From NCBI GenBank assembly GCA_937892865.1, contig CALBJG010000148.1:1-47256 (forward strand): DNA of 47,256 bases, in the 5' to 3' direction. The DNA is from an uncultured Clostridia bacterium (GTDB lineage Bacteria; Bacillota; Clostridia; Oscillospirales; Oscillospiraceae). The first letter of the stretch is position 1, and each line of letters opens with the position of its first letter. The position numbers and the translations under genes were made by a program. The notes under the pieces were generated by a model. That model had not been told where the DNA came from and searched no databases. It saw nothing but the letters and a program-made list of their open reading frames with translations. This document shows positions 15,718 through 26,300 of the stretch, in pieces.

Positions 15718-16548
15718 ATGCCCGGAATGTTATACTTGGTTCCCACGCCCATCGGCAATTTGGGAGATATATCCGTCCGCTGCCGGGAAACGCTGGAAAA
15801 AGCGGATTTTATCGCCGCAGAAGATACTCGTGTCAGTTTAAAACTGCTGAACTATTTAGGCATTAAAAAAAGCCTTGTCAGTTACTACGAACACAACAAG
15901 GCCCAAAAAGGCAATGTGATATTAGACCGGATCTTGGCCGGCGAGACCTGCGCTTTGGTTTCTGATGCCGGTAGTCCTGCCATCTCCGATCCCGGTGAAG
16001 ACCTGGTAAAGCAGTGCGCGGAGGCAGGCATTACGGTCTGCGCCATCCCCGGTCCCTGCGCGGTGATCACCGCATTGAGCATTTCCGGTCAATCCACCGG
16101 CAGATTTTGCTTTGAAGGTTTCCTTTCCACTGCCAAGAAAAGTCGCAGGGAGCATCTGGAATCTCTGATTCAGGAAACCCGGACGATGGTCTTCTATGAA
16201 GCCCCTCACAAACTGATGAACACATTGGAAAGCATGGCGGAAGTCTTTGGCAACGACCGCCCTATCAGCCTTTGCCGGGAACTGACCAAACTCCACGAAG
16301 AAGTGATCCGCACCACTTTGGGCGGCGCGATCGAACTGTATACCCACCAACCGCCGAAAGGTGAATATGTGCTGGTCGTTGCCGGCGCCGTCCCCAAGGA
16401 GACGGTTGCGGCAACCCCGGAGGATGCTGCAAAGCGTGTTGCAGAACTGGTAGAACAAGGTATGAGCCGAAAAGATGCCATCAAACAAACTGCCGCAGAA
16501 CTGGATCTTCCCAAAAATGTGGTCTATGATGCCGCGCTGAATAACTGA
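15718..16548 (+). CDS. rsmI: RsmI, 16S rRNA (cytidine1402-2'-O)-methyltransferase
   Basis: Tetrapyrrole-methylase-fold enzyme that 2'-O-methylates C1402 of 16S rRNA, the same base that RsmH (also in this window) N4-methylates. 276 residues. Hallmarks: LYLVPTPIGNLGDISVR at the N-terminus, AAEDTR, LVSDAGSPAISDPGEDLV, AIPGPCAVITALSISG and FYEAPHKL. The start at 15718 has AGGAGGG just upstream. It follows the methyltransferase gene by two bases and ends in a strong terminator. Confidence 0.97.
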   Translation: MPGMLYLVPTPIGNLGDISVRCRETLEKADFIAAEDTRVSLKLLNYLGIKKSLVSYYEHNKAQKGNVILDRILAGETCALVSDAGSPAISDPGEDLVKQCAEAGITVCAIPGPCAVITALSISGQSTGRFCFEGFLSTAKKSRREHLESLIQETRTMVFYEAPHKLMNTLESMAEVFGNDRPISLCRELTKLHEEVIRTTLGGAIELYTHQPPKGEYVLVVAGAVPKETVAATPEDAAKRVAELVEQGMSRKDAIKQTAAELDLPKNVVYDAALNN

Positions 16549-16552
16549 ATAT

Positions 16553-16586
16553 AAAATACCGCAGTCTGTTGACTGCGGTATTTTTT
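16553..16586 (+). terminator. Rho-independent terminator after rsmI
   Basis: The arms ATACCGCAGTC and GACTGCGGTAT pair perfectly around TGTT and lead directly into a run of six T residues. It starts five bases after the rsmI stop and closes the TrmN6-like/rsmI unit. Confidence 0.93.
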
Positions 16587-16623
16587 CATTCTTCCGGCAT
16601 AGGGTTTCTATGGGGGGACGGGT

Positions 16624-17205
16624 ATGGTAATGGGTTTGATTTGGACTTGTATCATCGGTATTTCCGTGATTTCATCGCTGATTTTGGGAAATGGCAGCGC
16701 CTTATCCGCCGCTGTGCAACAAGGAGCGCAGGCCGGCGTCACTCTGGCCATTTCCATGGCGGGTTCCATTTGCCTTTGGAGTGGCGTTGGACGGCTGATG
16801 GAGCGAGTCGGTATCACAGATATGCTCACCCGGCTTTTAAAGCCGATTCTGAAATTCTTATATCCTTCAACAAAGAATGACCCGGAACTTTCCGGATACT
16901 TAAGTTCCAATATGTGCGCAAACTTTTTAGGTTTGGGAAATGCCGCCACGCCTATGGGAATCCACGCCGCAAAGCGGCTTTGCATCTACACTGACAACGG
17001 GAATGCTTCAGATGAACTTTGTCGGCTCATTGTACTGAACACCGCCTCCATTCAATTGATCCCCGCTAATGTGGCGGCAGTACGGGTTGCCAATGGCTGC
17101 GCAACCCCCTTTGATATTTTGCCGGCAGTATGGATCACCAGTGTATTATCCGTGACTATGGGGCTGGCTGCTGCTTTCATACTGGGAAAGGTTTGGCGGC
17201 GATGA
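16624..17205 (+). CDS. spmA: Spore maturation protein A
   Basis: 193-residue membrane protein of the Gate/nucleoside-recognition superfamily, with about four to five hydrophobic stretches. The family motif SSNMCANFLGLGNAATPMGI is visible at about 97-116. In Bacillus, SpmA and SpmB together are needed for spore core dehydration and heat resistance; the transported molecule is unknown. The start ATG follows GGGGGGAC, and spmB overlaps its stop by ATGA. The pair lies 37 bases after a terminator. A sporulation-sigma promoter is expected there, but I could not assign one with confidence. It marks the organism as a probable spore former. Confidence 0.93.
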   Translation: MVMGLIWTCIIGISVISSLILGNGSALSAAVQQGAQAGVTLAISMAGSICLWSGVGRLMERVGITDMLTRLLKPILKFLYPSTKNDPELSGYLSSNMCANFLGLGNAATPMGIHAAKRLCIYTDNGNASDELCRLIVLNTASIQLIPANVAAVRVANGCATPFDILPAVWITSVLSVTMGLAAAFILGKVWRR

Positions 17206-17711
17206 CAGACTATATCGTTCCTTTGCTTCTATTATGTGTTTCTTTGGTTGCCTTACGAAAACGAGAAAACAGTTACGATCTGCTCTTAAGCGGCGCGGCA
17301 GAAGGGTTAAAATTACTCTTTACACTGATCCCAACACTTATCCTGCTTTTAACAGCCGTGACTATGCTCCGGGCAAGCGGCGCTATGGAATTGTTCAGCG
17401 GTTATCTCGCTCCTTTATTTACTTTTTTCGGTATCCCGCCGGAGACGGCGATCTTGGTTTTGATACGCCCCATCAGCGGTAGCGCCGCATTAGCCGTAGG
17501 CGCTGACCTGATGGCGGAGTATGGAGTGGATTCCTCCATTGGACGAACTGTGGCTGTTATGCTTGGTTCTACAGAAACGACCTTTTACACCATCAGCGTG
17601 TATTTTGGCGCTGCCGGGATCAAAAAGACCCGCTATACCATACCTGCCGCGCTGATTGCCGATTTTACAGGGTTTCTTACCGCCTCCTGGGTCTGCAAAT
17701 GGTTATTCTGA
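17202..17711 (+). CDS. spmB: Spore maturation protein B
   Basis: 169-residue membrane partner of SpmA. Visible features: YIVPLLLLCVSLVALRKRENSYDLLLSGAAEGLKLL at the start, LIRPISGSAALAV in the middle and MLGSTETTFYTISVYFGAAGIKKTRY near the end, all typical of SpmB. The ATG overlaps the spmA stop (ATGA), and the longer frame reading through spmA is rejected. Its last nine bases overlap the end of the convergent AraC-type regulator gene, with no separate terminator between them. Confidence 0.93.
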   Translation: MTDYIVPLLLLCVSLVALRKRENSYDLLLSGAAEGLKLLFTLIPTLILLLTAVTMLRASGAMELFSGYLAPLFTFFGIPPETAILVLIRPISGSAALAVGADLMAEYGVDSSIGRTVAVMLGSTETTFYTISVYFGAAGIKKTRYTIPAALIADFTGFLTASWVCKWLF

Positions 17712-18485
17712 TCTCCGGTTTTTCCGGTACTGTCCCGGAGACATACCGGTGTTTTCCTTAAACTGGCGAATAAAATGGGTTATGTTCCGGTAGCCAAGGC
17801 TTTCGGCGATATCCTCAATCTTATCACCGCTGTTGACAAGTCTGTTTTTTGCCGAGTTGATCCTGGCGTTGATCAGATCTGCATTGGGAGAAATACCAAA
17901 AAGTTTTTTATAGATGGGATAGACTCTGGAAGGGCTTAAATGGACACGCTGTGCCATTTTTTCAACTGTCCAGTTAACATCCAACAGCGTAAGCATATCT
18001 GCGCGTAAATTGCGGAATGATTCTTTGGTCTCTGAGGATACCTGCACAACATTTCCTTCCCGGATACTGCGCCCAAGCTTTATCAGCAGTTCTTCCATTT
18101 CCAGTGACAAAAGCCGTTCTCTTCCAAAATGCTTACCGTAAAACTCCCGTTCCAGCTCGCCAACCAGTTTTGTGATAAAACTGTGCTCCGCAGGATAGTA
18201 CAGTGTATCCGGCTGCAAGCCGACTGCCTTCAACGCCACTTCCCCATCCCCGCGGAAATGCATCCAATCGTGGATCAAAGGAATATCGCTGGAGAAAAAT
18301 TGCGGCGTTCCCGGTCGATAGATGATCACGGCGTGAGGCTGGGTCTTTATCCAAGCGCCGTTTATGAAAAAATTGACACTGCTATGAAAATGCAAAAAGG
18401 TATAATCTCTGTGTCCCTTTGGGCGGCGAATGGTAAATCCGGCTTTTTCCGGGTATGCGTGACGCAATATGGTCAGTTCCAGCAT
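17703..18485 (-). CDS. AraC-family transcriptional regulator
   Basis: 260 residues. The N-terminal half is a cupin-like sensor domain (FHSSVNFFINGAWIKTQPHAVIIYRPGTPQFF). The C-terminal part holds the two helix-turn-helix motifs of AraC proteins: WTVEKMAQRVHLSPSRVYPIYKKLFGISP and KIEDIAESLGYRNITHFIRQFKENTGMSPGQYR. The start is taken as the ATG at 18485 (MLELTILRH), with GAGGTG ahead, because a near-consensus promoter (18504-18532) lies inside the longer frame that could start at 18554. It is transcribed away from the GH2 gene, so it most likely controls that gene and the large surface protein behind it. The effector is unknown, probably a sugar. Confidence 0.88.
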   Translation of the reverse strand: MLELTILRHAYPEKAGFTIRRPKGHRDYTFLHFHSSVNFFINGAWIKTQPHAVIIYRPGTPQFFSSDIPLIHDWMHFRGDGEVALKAVGLQPDTLYYPAEHSFITKLVGELEREFYGKHFGRERLLSLEMEELLIKLGRSIREGNVVQVSSETKESFRNLRADMLTLLDVNWTVEKMAQRVHLSPSRVYPIYKKLFGISPNADLINARINSAKNRLVNSGDKIEDIAESLGYRNITHFIRQFKENTGMSPGQYRKNRRSE

Positions 18486-18503
18486 AACGATCACCTCATT
18501 GTC

Positions 18504-18532
18504 AGTATACCGCTTACAATAGGATAAGTCAA
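18504..18532 (-). promoter_or_regulatory. Sigma-A promoter of the AraC-type regulator
   Basis: TTGACT and TATACT are spaced by 17 bases on the minus strand. The predicted start is about a dozen bases before GAGGTG and the ATG at 18485. This promoter decides the start codon of the regulator. Confidence 0.78.
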
Positions 18533-18540
18533 CTTTTTCG

Positions 18541-18587
18541 CTATGATATTGCATAGAAATCCTCCCTGCAGATGATACAATATCATC
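18541..18587. promoter_or_regulatory. Paired dyad operator between the AraC regulator and GH2 genes
   Basis: Two imperfect dyads lie about 30 bp apart centre to centre: CTATGATATTGCATAG (18541-18556) and GATGATACAATATCATC (18571-18587). They share the core ATGATATTGYAT, present on the plus strand in the first and on the minus strand in the second. Roughly three helical turns of spacing suits a dimeric AraC-type regulator. The downstream dyad abuts the GH2 ribosome site. No clean -35/-10 pair was found for the GH2 gene, as expected for an activator-dependent promoter. Confidence 0.55.
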
Positions 18588-18600
18588 AGGAGGCGATATT

Positions 18601-20307
18601 ATGCTATATAGACAAGAACATCCAAGACCACAATTTATTCGTAAAGACTGGAAAAACCTGAATGGTGAATGGGACTTTGAAATTGACCATTCCATCAGCG
18701 GTGACGCCCGCGGACTCATGAACGACGGCGCATCTTTTTCCAAAAAGATCCAAGTTCCCTTCTGCCCCGAGAGTAAACTCTCCGGAGTAGAATATGTTGA
18801 CTTTATGCGCTGCGTTTGGTACAGAAGATCCTTTACCGCAACACCTGAACATCTGCAGGGCAGGATCTTACTGCACTTCGGCGCAGTGGACTACGAAGCA
18901 AAGGTATATGTCAACGGTCAATTATGCGGCAATCACAAGGGCGGCTATTCCAGCTTCCATTTTGATATTACCGATTATGTAGTCGCCGGTGAAAACACCA
19001 TCGTTGTGCAGGCGCTGGATGACACCCGGGATCCGCTGATCCCCTCCGGCAAGCAATGCCACGAATATGCATCCAAAGGCTGTATGTACACCCGCAGTAC
19101 CGGTATCTGGCAGACCGTTTGGCTGGAATATGTGCCGAAAGCATATATTGTCAGCACAAAATACACCACCGATATAAAAGCAGGAACGGTACATATCAGT
19201 GCCACGGTGATCGGAAACGGCGAGTTTAAGGCAGAGGCTTTTTACAATGGTAAACCTATGGGCTCTGCCCGGACAACCTCCTACGGCGGTTGCGCCCAGC
19301 TGACGATCAATTTATCTGAGATCCACCTTTGGGAAGCCGGCAACGGCAGACTCTATGATCTGGTGCTGACCTACGGAGAAGACCGGGTGGAAAGTTATTT
19401 CGGTCTGCGCTCCCTGACGCTGGACGGCTACCGTTTTCTGCTGAACGGAAAGACCTTCTTCCAGCGACTGGTTCTGGACCAAGGCTATTACCCCGACGGC
19501 ATCTACACCGCTCCCAGCGATGAAGACCTTATCAAGGATATTCAGCGTGGTCTGGATATGGGCTTTGACGGCGCACGGCTTCACGAGAAGGTGTTTGAAG
19601 AGCGATTCCTTTATCATTGCGACCGTATGGGCTATCTCGTTTGGGGAGAATATCCCAACTGGGGCTTGGATCATTGCGATCCCGGCGCTTTAAGCGCTGT
19701 CCTGCCGGAATGGATCGAAGTGGTACAAAGAGACTTCAACCACCCCGCTATCGTTGGTTGGTGTCCCTTTAACGAAACCACGAACAACAAGGGAAAACCC
19801 AACCACGACGCTCTGCTTTCCGGTATCTATAAGGTCACCAAGGCTATAGACCCCACCCGCCCCTGCATTGACACCAGCGGCTATTTCCACGTGATCACGG
19901 ATATTTTTGATGTGCATACCTATCAGCAAGATCCGGAGACTTTTACCAAGTACTACGAATCTATGGCTGTTGACGGCACATTTTATGATTTCTGTTCCCA
20001 TTCGCAAACCCCAAAGAAGGGACAGCCTATGTTTGTCAGCGAATACGGCGGCATCGGTTTCTCTTTGGATGAATCTGCCTGGGGCTATGGCAATGCGCCT
20101 ACAAGCAGAGAGCAATACCTACAGCGACTGAAGGGATTGACGGATGTGCTGCTGGACAACCCCTATATGATGGGTCTTTGCTACACCCAGCTGTATGATG
20201 TGGAGCAGGAGCAGAACGGTCTTTACACCTACTCCCGGCAGCCTAAATTCTCCCCGGAGGAAATCGCGCCAATCTTCCGGCGCAAAGCTGCCATCGAGGA
20301 AATATAA
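18601..20307 (+). CDS. Glycoside hydrolase family 2 enzyme (beta-galactosidase/glucuronidase-like)
   Basis: Retaining glycosidase, 568 residues, no signal peptide, so predicted to act in the cytoplasm. Domains in order: jelly-roll sugar-binding domain at about 15-180 (LNGEWDFEID, VDYEAKVYVNGQLCGNHKGGYSSFHFDIT), an immunoglobulin-like domain at about 185-280, and a catalytic TIM barrel from about 285. Both catalytic carboxylates appear intact: acid/base Glu392 in GWCPFNETTN and nucleophile Glu481 in FVSEYGG. It is shorter than LacZ and lacks its C-terminal domains, as in many gut GH2 enzymes. Substrate specificity cannot be read from sequence. AGGAGG precedes the ATG; the gene is followed after 27 bases by the giant surface protein, probably in the same transcript. 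Confidence 0.92.
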   Translation: MLYRQEHPRPQFIRKDWKNLNGEWDFEIDHSISGDARGLMNDGASFSKKIQVPFCPESKLSGVEYVDFMRCVWYRRSFTATPEHLQGRILLHFGAVDYEAKVYVNGQLCGNHKGGYSSFHFDITDYVVAGENTIVVQALDDTRDPLIPSGKQCHEYASKGCMYTRSTGIWQTVWLEYVPKAYIVSTKYTTDIKAGTVHISATVIGNGEFKAEAFYNGKPMGSARTTSYGGCAQLTINLSEIHLWEAGNGRLYDLVLTYGEDRVESYFGLRSLTLDGYRFLLNGKTFFQRLVLDQGYYPDGIYTAPSDEDLIKDIQRGLDMGFDGARLHEKVFEERFLYHCDRMGYLVWGEYPNWGLDHCDPGALSAVLPEWIEVVQRDFNHPAIVGWCPFNETTNNKGKPNHDALLSGIYKVTKAIDPTRPCIDTSGYFHVITDIFDVHTYQQDPETFTKYYESMAVDGTFYDFCSHSQTPKKGQPMFVSEYGGIGFSLDESAWGYGNAPTSREQYLQRLKGLTDVLLDNPYMMGLCYTQLYDVEQEQNGLYTYSRQPKFSPEEIAPIFRRKAAIEEI

Positions 20308-20334
20308 AAAATTCTTTGCAGGAGGCTACGAAAA

Positions 20335-23300
20335 ATGAAACGGTTTCTTTCATTAATTCTTGCTTTTGCAATCATACTCTCCTTTGTTCCGGTGTTTGTT
20401 ATCGCCGAAGGCGCCTCCGGCTCTGCAGGCGAAGATCCCATTGAAGTCACTTATGACTTTGCGTTGGAAAACACTTCCTTAGTAAACAACAACGGCGCCA
20501 GTTTTGCCAAGCAAACGCTGAACACAGCCGCCAACGAGGGAAAACTTGCCAGTTATTATACGCAAGGAGAGTTGAACTGGAAGTACACACTTAACAATGC
20601 TTCTTCTTTTAAGACTTCCACAAACACCTCTACGGCTTTGCCGATTTTCGGCGGCAACGGCTATGTGTGGACAGGATTGCGGCTGATCAATAAAGTGGTT
20701 GAAGGTAGCGTTTCCTCCTACCCCACCGGTCACTGGAACAGTTTTACGATCCGTGTAGAGACCGCCGGCACATACAACATAAGCCTGAACTATCAAAAGC
20801 GTTCAGGCGGCGCTAAGGAAGGTCAAGTCTATCTCTTGCCCGGCACATATGCAACTGTGGACGATGTAGACGCGGCAATGAGCGCAAGCACTTTGCTTGG
20901 CACCCTGGATTTCAGCAACAACAGTTCCACCCCCACAAATGCATCTGCGCAACTCGGCGAAGTGGAACTTACCGCCGGTGAGCATACCATTGTATTTAAA
21001 GGTGTAAGTTACGCCACCGGATCCAAAGAAGCCTATATTTATATTTCGAATCTGAAAATGCTGCAGGTACTTGATCCTGGTGACAATGATGCGATCCAAC
21101 CTCAAGGTTATAACTTTGCTTTGGGTAGCACCGATCTGACAGACGCTTCCGGCGCATCCTTGGCAGGCAAGACCCTGACACAAGCGCCGATCAAAGCCGC
21201 TGTTGACGGTTTCTATGCTGACGGAACAACATCCTGGAAATATGGCTTGGACAACATCGCAAGTTTTGCCACCGATTCCAAAACTGCCCACGACACATTC
21301 TATTTTGGCGGCACAGACAGTTACAAGTGGACCGGTCTGCGTTTGGGCGCTAAAGTGCAAGAGGGCTCTTCCCCTGCCACCTACCCCGCAGGGTACTGGG
21401 TCGGCTTTACTGTCAAATCTCCCGGCGCAGGTAACTTTAAGTTTGATCTGAGTTATCAGCCAAGAAGTGGCGGCACAAGCGCGGGTGAAGTATATCTCGT
21501 TAAGGGAGAATTCACGGACATTGCCACTTTGGAAGAAAAACTGACGAAAGAGAACTTGCGTCAGGTGGTGGACTTCAGCAGCAATACCACAGATTTCTTC
21601 GCCCCGGTAAAGGCTGATCTTGGCATCGTCACTATGGAAGATTGCGCATATACCGTTGTTTTCAAGGCAACCAAGGCTGATGCCTCTGCTTATATGCACA
21701 TCAGCGCATTGAATTTTACCCAGACACAGGATGCGCCTTATGTTCCTACGCTCCCTGGAGAAGAGGAAGAATTACCGGTTCAACCTCAAGGCTATAACTT
21801 CGCTTTGGGCGCGACCGATTTGGTCGATGAGAACGGCGCTGCATTGGGCGGCAAAAATATCTCCTTAACTACCACCAAGAACGCATTGGCGCAGTATTAC
21901 GATCAGGGTATTCTTTCCTGGAAATACACCCTGGACAACGCTGATTCCTTCAAAACGAACACCAACAGTGTTGTCAACACATCCTGCTTTGGCGACACCG
22001 ATACCTATAAATACCACGGTCTTCGCTTTGGTGTTAAAGTCCAGGAGGGCAAAGAAACTGCCACCTACCCCGCAGGTTTCTGGATGGCTTTGACGATCCA
22101 ATCCCCGGGAAAAGGCACATTTGATGCAAATCTTAATTTCCAATCCCGCAACGACTCCACGCCTGCCGGCGAAGTCTATCTGATCAAGGGCACATTCACA
22201 GATGCCAGGGTGTTGGAAAAGAAATTGACAGAGGAAAACTTGCTGAAAAGCGTCAATTTCCAGGCGAACAACACCACGACCCAGTATCAACCCTCCAAGC
22301 GTTCCCTGGGCGTTGTCGCATTTGAACAAGGCGAATACACGCTGGTGTTCAAAGCCGCCGAAATGGCATCCTATGGTGCTTATATGACCATTACGGATAT
22401 AACCTTTACCCCCTGCGCGCCAGAGGTGGTGTTGCCACCGGTGCAGGCAAATAAGATCGTGTACGATTTCAATTTAGGTCCCACGGATCTTGTTTCCGTT
22501 GACGGTGCAGACTTGGGCGGTCAGGATCTGGAAAACAGAAATGTGATCGCAGCGCTGGGCGAATACTATGAGAAGCAGAAAATCTACTGGAAGTATGCAG
22601 CATCCAACCTGTCCTCTTTCAAAAAGAAGGACACCACCATTCTGTCCACCTGCTACTTCAGCGGTCCTGAGCCTTACCATAAATATAACGGTCTGCGCCT
22701 TGGTGTGAAGGTAAACGGCCCGAAGGTCGACCCGAACACCAACCAGAAGGTCGCATCCTATCCTGCCGGCTGGTGGGTTGCTGTGAATATCCATTCACCG
22801 GGCAAGGGTCTTTACTATCTGACTTTGGATTATCAAAAGCGTGCCGACGCCTGCACAGAGGGCGAATTCTATCTGATCAAAGGCGCTCTTACAAACGCAT
22901 CTGATATTCAGGCACAGTTGACTCCGGAAAACCGTCTTCTCTCCGAGGACCTTTCCAACAGAACTCTGGAATTCAGGGATAAGAAGTTGGAACTTGGCGC
23001 GGTCTGCTTTGAGCAGGGCGAATATACCCTTGTTTTCCGCGCTGCAAATGCTAAAGATACCGGCGCGTATATGTACCTGAATAAGCTGACCGCCACGCAC
23101 GAATCCATTATGACCTTCTCCGATGAAACAGTTTATAATTTCGCGTTGAGCAATGTAGACGACGGCATTTACACAGGCCAACCCACTGTGGCAGAAAAGG
23201 AAACCGATATTGCCCAGCTTTATGATCGCGGAAAGCTGAATTGGAAGTACGAAGACAGAGAGATGACCTTAAGCGATACCTTCAACAACTTTAACAAGGC

Positions 23301-26300
23301 TTACGATCTGTATCTTTACACCAATCAAGAGCAATGGATGGCATTCCGAATCAAATCCCCCGGTAAGGGTCTGCACACCTTGATCCTGAACCACAGTCAG
23401 GGTGCCAGTGGCGCATTGGGCGCTGTATATGTGCTCCCCGGTGATACCAAGGATATCCAGTCCGCAATGGACCACGGCAACCGGGTAGGCAAGGTGCAGT
23501 TTTATAACGAAACCGGCGATTCCCAAACGGAAAACGGAAAAACCACCACCGTCGGCACCTATGAATTTGGCGATGAAAAGGAATATATCCTTGTTATGGA
23601 AGCCTATGAAGCTTCTCCCTACAAATCCGGCATCGGCTATATGTGGCTGACAAGCCTGATTGCCAAGAAAGGCGATCATACCAAGCAGCAAACCGCGACC
23701 CGCAGGATCCGTCCTATGGTGGTCGATCCTGATCCGGTGAAAGGCTTTGAAACCACCGCCTACGGCACAACAGCTGTTGTGAACGGACAGGATTATCTGT
23801 TCCTGCCCACAGAAGGCAAAAAAATGTTTGTGTATAACCTGGACAACGTGACGCTGGAGGCCATTGTAAAAACGCCCTTTACCACGATGCGCGGTATGAC
23901 CACCGACAGCGACGGCATTGTTTGGGGTGTTGGCGATAACGCCTATGTTTGGCGGTATGACCCCTACACAGAGGTTGGAACCCGTTCCATTAACTATAAG
24001 ATTGAAGGCGGTATCGAGGATACCAACTCCGGATTTACCATTGTTTCTGACGACAACGGCAATCTCTATCTGGGTTCGTATGAAAAGGCATATATTGTCA
24101 AATACGAACCGCAGTCCGGAAAATTCAGCAAGGTAGTCGGCGAACTGCATCCGGACGCAGCCTATTCCAGCGGTTTGGTTTATAAAGACGGATTCCTGTA
24201 TGCCGCTATTTCCGGCGACCGGAATAACGACGGCGCAAAGGTCGCTGAGGTGTTGAAGATCGATCTTGCGGCAAACAAGGTGGTGGCGAGAAAGGATATT
24301 CTCCCCCAGTTTGGTGACGATGAGGTTATGGTCCGCGGCAGCGGTATTTGCGGCAACACCTTGTTTATCGGCGGCGATGTTATGGATGCATTTATCGCAT
24401 TCGATATCGACACCATGGAATTTAAGGATTATGGGATCGGCGATTACCAAATGTCCTGGAGTCCCACAGAAGAGATCGACGGAAAATGCTATATGCTGAT
24501 CTCCACCTTAGGCTTCCACGAGTATGATTCCTCCACAGATACCCTTACCAAAGTAGAAAATATGGAATACGGCATTGTGGGCTTCCGTTGCCGCAACTTT
24601 AGTTCCATCACATTGGAGAACAACCCTCTGCTCCCTGGAACATCCTATGTGACCTATGCATCCACCGGCGTGAAGATCTATAATTTTGAAACCCAAAAGG
24701 TGTTCTCCCCAGATCTTTACGACGAGGACAACAACGGCTCTGGTCAGGATATCCGCACCATTGTCAACGGTCTTCCCGGCAGTGATGAGATCTACATCGG
24801 CGGCTATAACACAGAAAATGCCGTGGCGATCAGTTTGCTCAACGGCGAAACAGTTAAGAATTTTAAGGTCTCCAGTGCCCAGACCGACGCATTTTTGTGG
24901 TACGAAAACGCGTTGTATGCCGGTACCTACAATAACGGTGCCATCACCAAGATCAACCTTGAGGATGAAAACCGAAATGTTGTGCTGCAAAGTATGAAAG
25001 ATATGTATGGACAATCCCGCGTCCACGCGCTCGCTGCCGGTGACGGATGGATCTTCGGCGGTACTGTTCCGGATTCGTTTATGTATGGCGGTTGTCTGAT
25101 TGCAATCAATTTGCAGACCCAAGAACGTGTTGTTGTGGAAAACATTGTGAAGGATCAATGTATCACAGGTCTTGTGTACAACGACGGACTGGTCTTCGGC
25201 ACTACCTCTTTGGCAGGCGGTACAGGAACGCTGCCGGGAGGCACAAACCCGGAAAACTCCGCGGTGATCTTCGTGTATGATGTGCAAAAGAAGGAGAAGA
25301 TCGCTGAACTGGACCTTCGGGAGCATATTCCGGGTCTGCTGGACACGCTCCCCTATGTCAACGGCATTGTTGCTGACCCGAATGTAGCAGAAAACGGAAA
25401 ATATTGGGGCATTATTTCTGAAACACTATTCTCCTTTACCTTCAACAAGGAAACCAATACATTTAAGGTGAAGGAAGAGTTGTGCTTTACCAAAACCGTT
25501 ATGCCTGCCACAAGCGAGGCGCGCCATTGGTTTGCCCGGGACTTTGCCTTCAAGGACGGCTATATGTATGCTTCCTTTGGCTCACAGGGCGGTCTGCAGA
25601 AGATCAACCTGGAAAACCCCAAGGATCATAGCCGCGTCAATTGTGAAACACCTACCCACTTCGTGATCGCAGAGGACGGAAATCTATACTACAGCATCGG
25701 CAACCAAATGCTTAAAATGTACCCGCTGGATGTCACTGAGTCAGATTGGGAAAAATCGGAGAAGGTGGACGCACTGATCGCCAAGATCGACAAAAAAGTC
25801 ACCTTGGAAAGTGAAACGGCGATCCTTGCCGCCAGCGACGCATATCAGGCGCTTTCGCTGAAGCACAGAGCGCTTGTGCAGAATTTTGAAACCTTGGAGA
25901 TCGCGCAGACTGATCTGCTGGAAGCAAAAATAGAGACCATTGAAGAGGTTAGTCTGGATGACAAGGAACTGATCCTTTCTCTGAATGAAACCTACAAGGC
26001 GCTGACAGCAAACCAGCAAAAGTATGTGAAAAACTATGAGACCCTGCGTAAGGCAACCAAAGAATTGCAGGCAATTCTCGACAAAATCGAAGCAGATCGC
26101 GTACAAAAAATTCTTGATGAAGGCATACGCGCGCTGGGCGAGATCACCCTGGAGGATGAGGAAACCATCAAGGGGCTCAGAGAAACATTCAACGCCTTGA
26201 CTTTTGCGCAGCAGAATCTGGTGGATACGACCCAATTAAAGGCTGTGGAAGAAGCAATCAAGGAACTGCGCCAGGTCCGTATTGACCGGTTGATTCAGTT

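Noticed and set aside
16587..16623. Possible sporulation-sigma promoter before spmA (GGTATT ... CATAGGG)
   Set aside because: It has only partial similarity to sigma-E or sigma-G consensus and it overlaps the upstream terminator, so I cannot support it from sequence alone.
18486..18554. Longer AraC-type regulator starting at an ATG with GGAGG at 18554
   Set aside because: A near-consensus sigma-A promoter lies inside this extension, and the shorter start has its own ribosome site. The extra 23 residues match nothing typical of AraC proteins. A second, weaker use of the upstream start cannot be excluded.
23269..24450. A 393-codon minus-strand frame inside the giant surface-protein gene
   Set aside because: Composition is that of the antisense of a Gly/Asp-rich beta protein, no start signal was found, and the plus-strand frame is continuous for 2138 codons.
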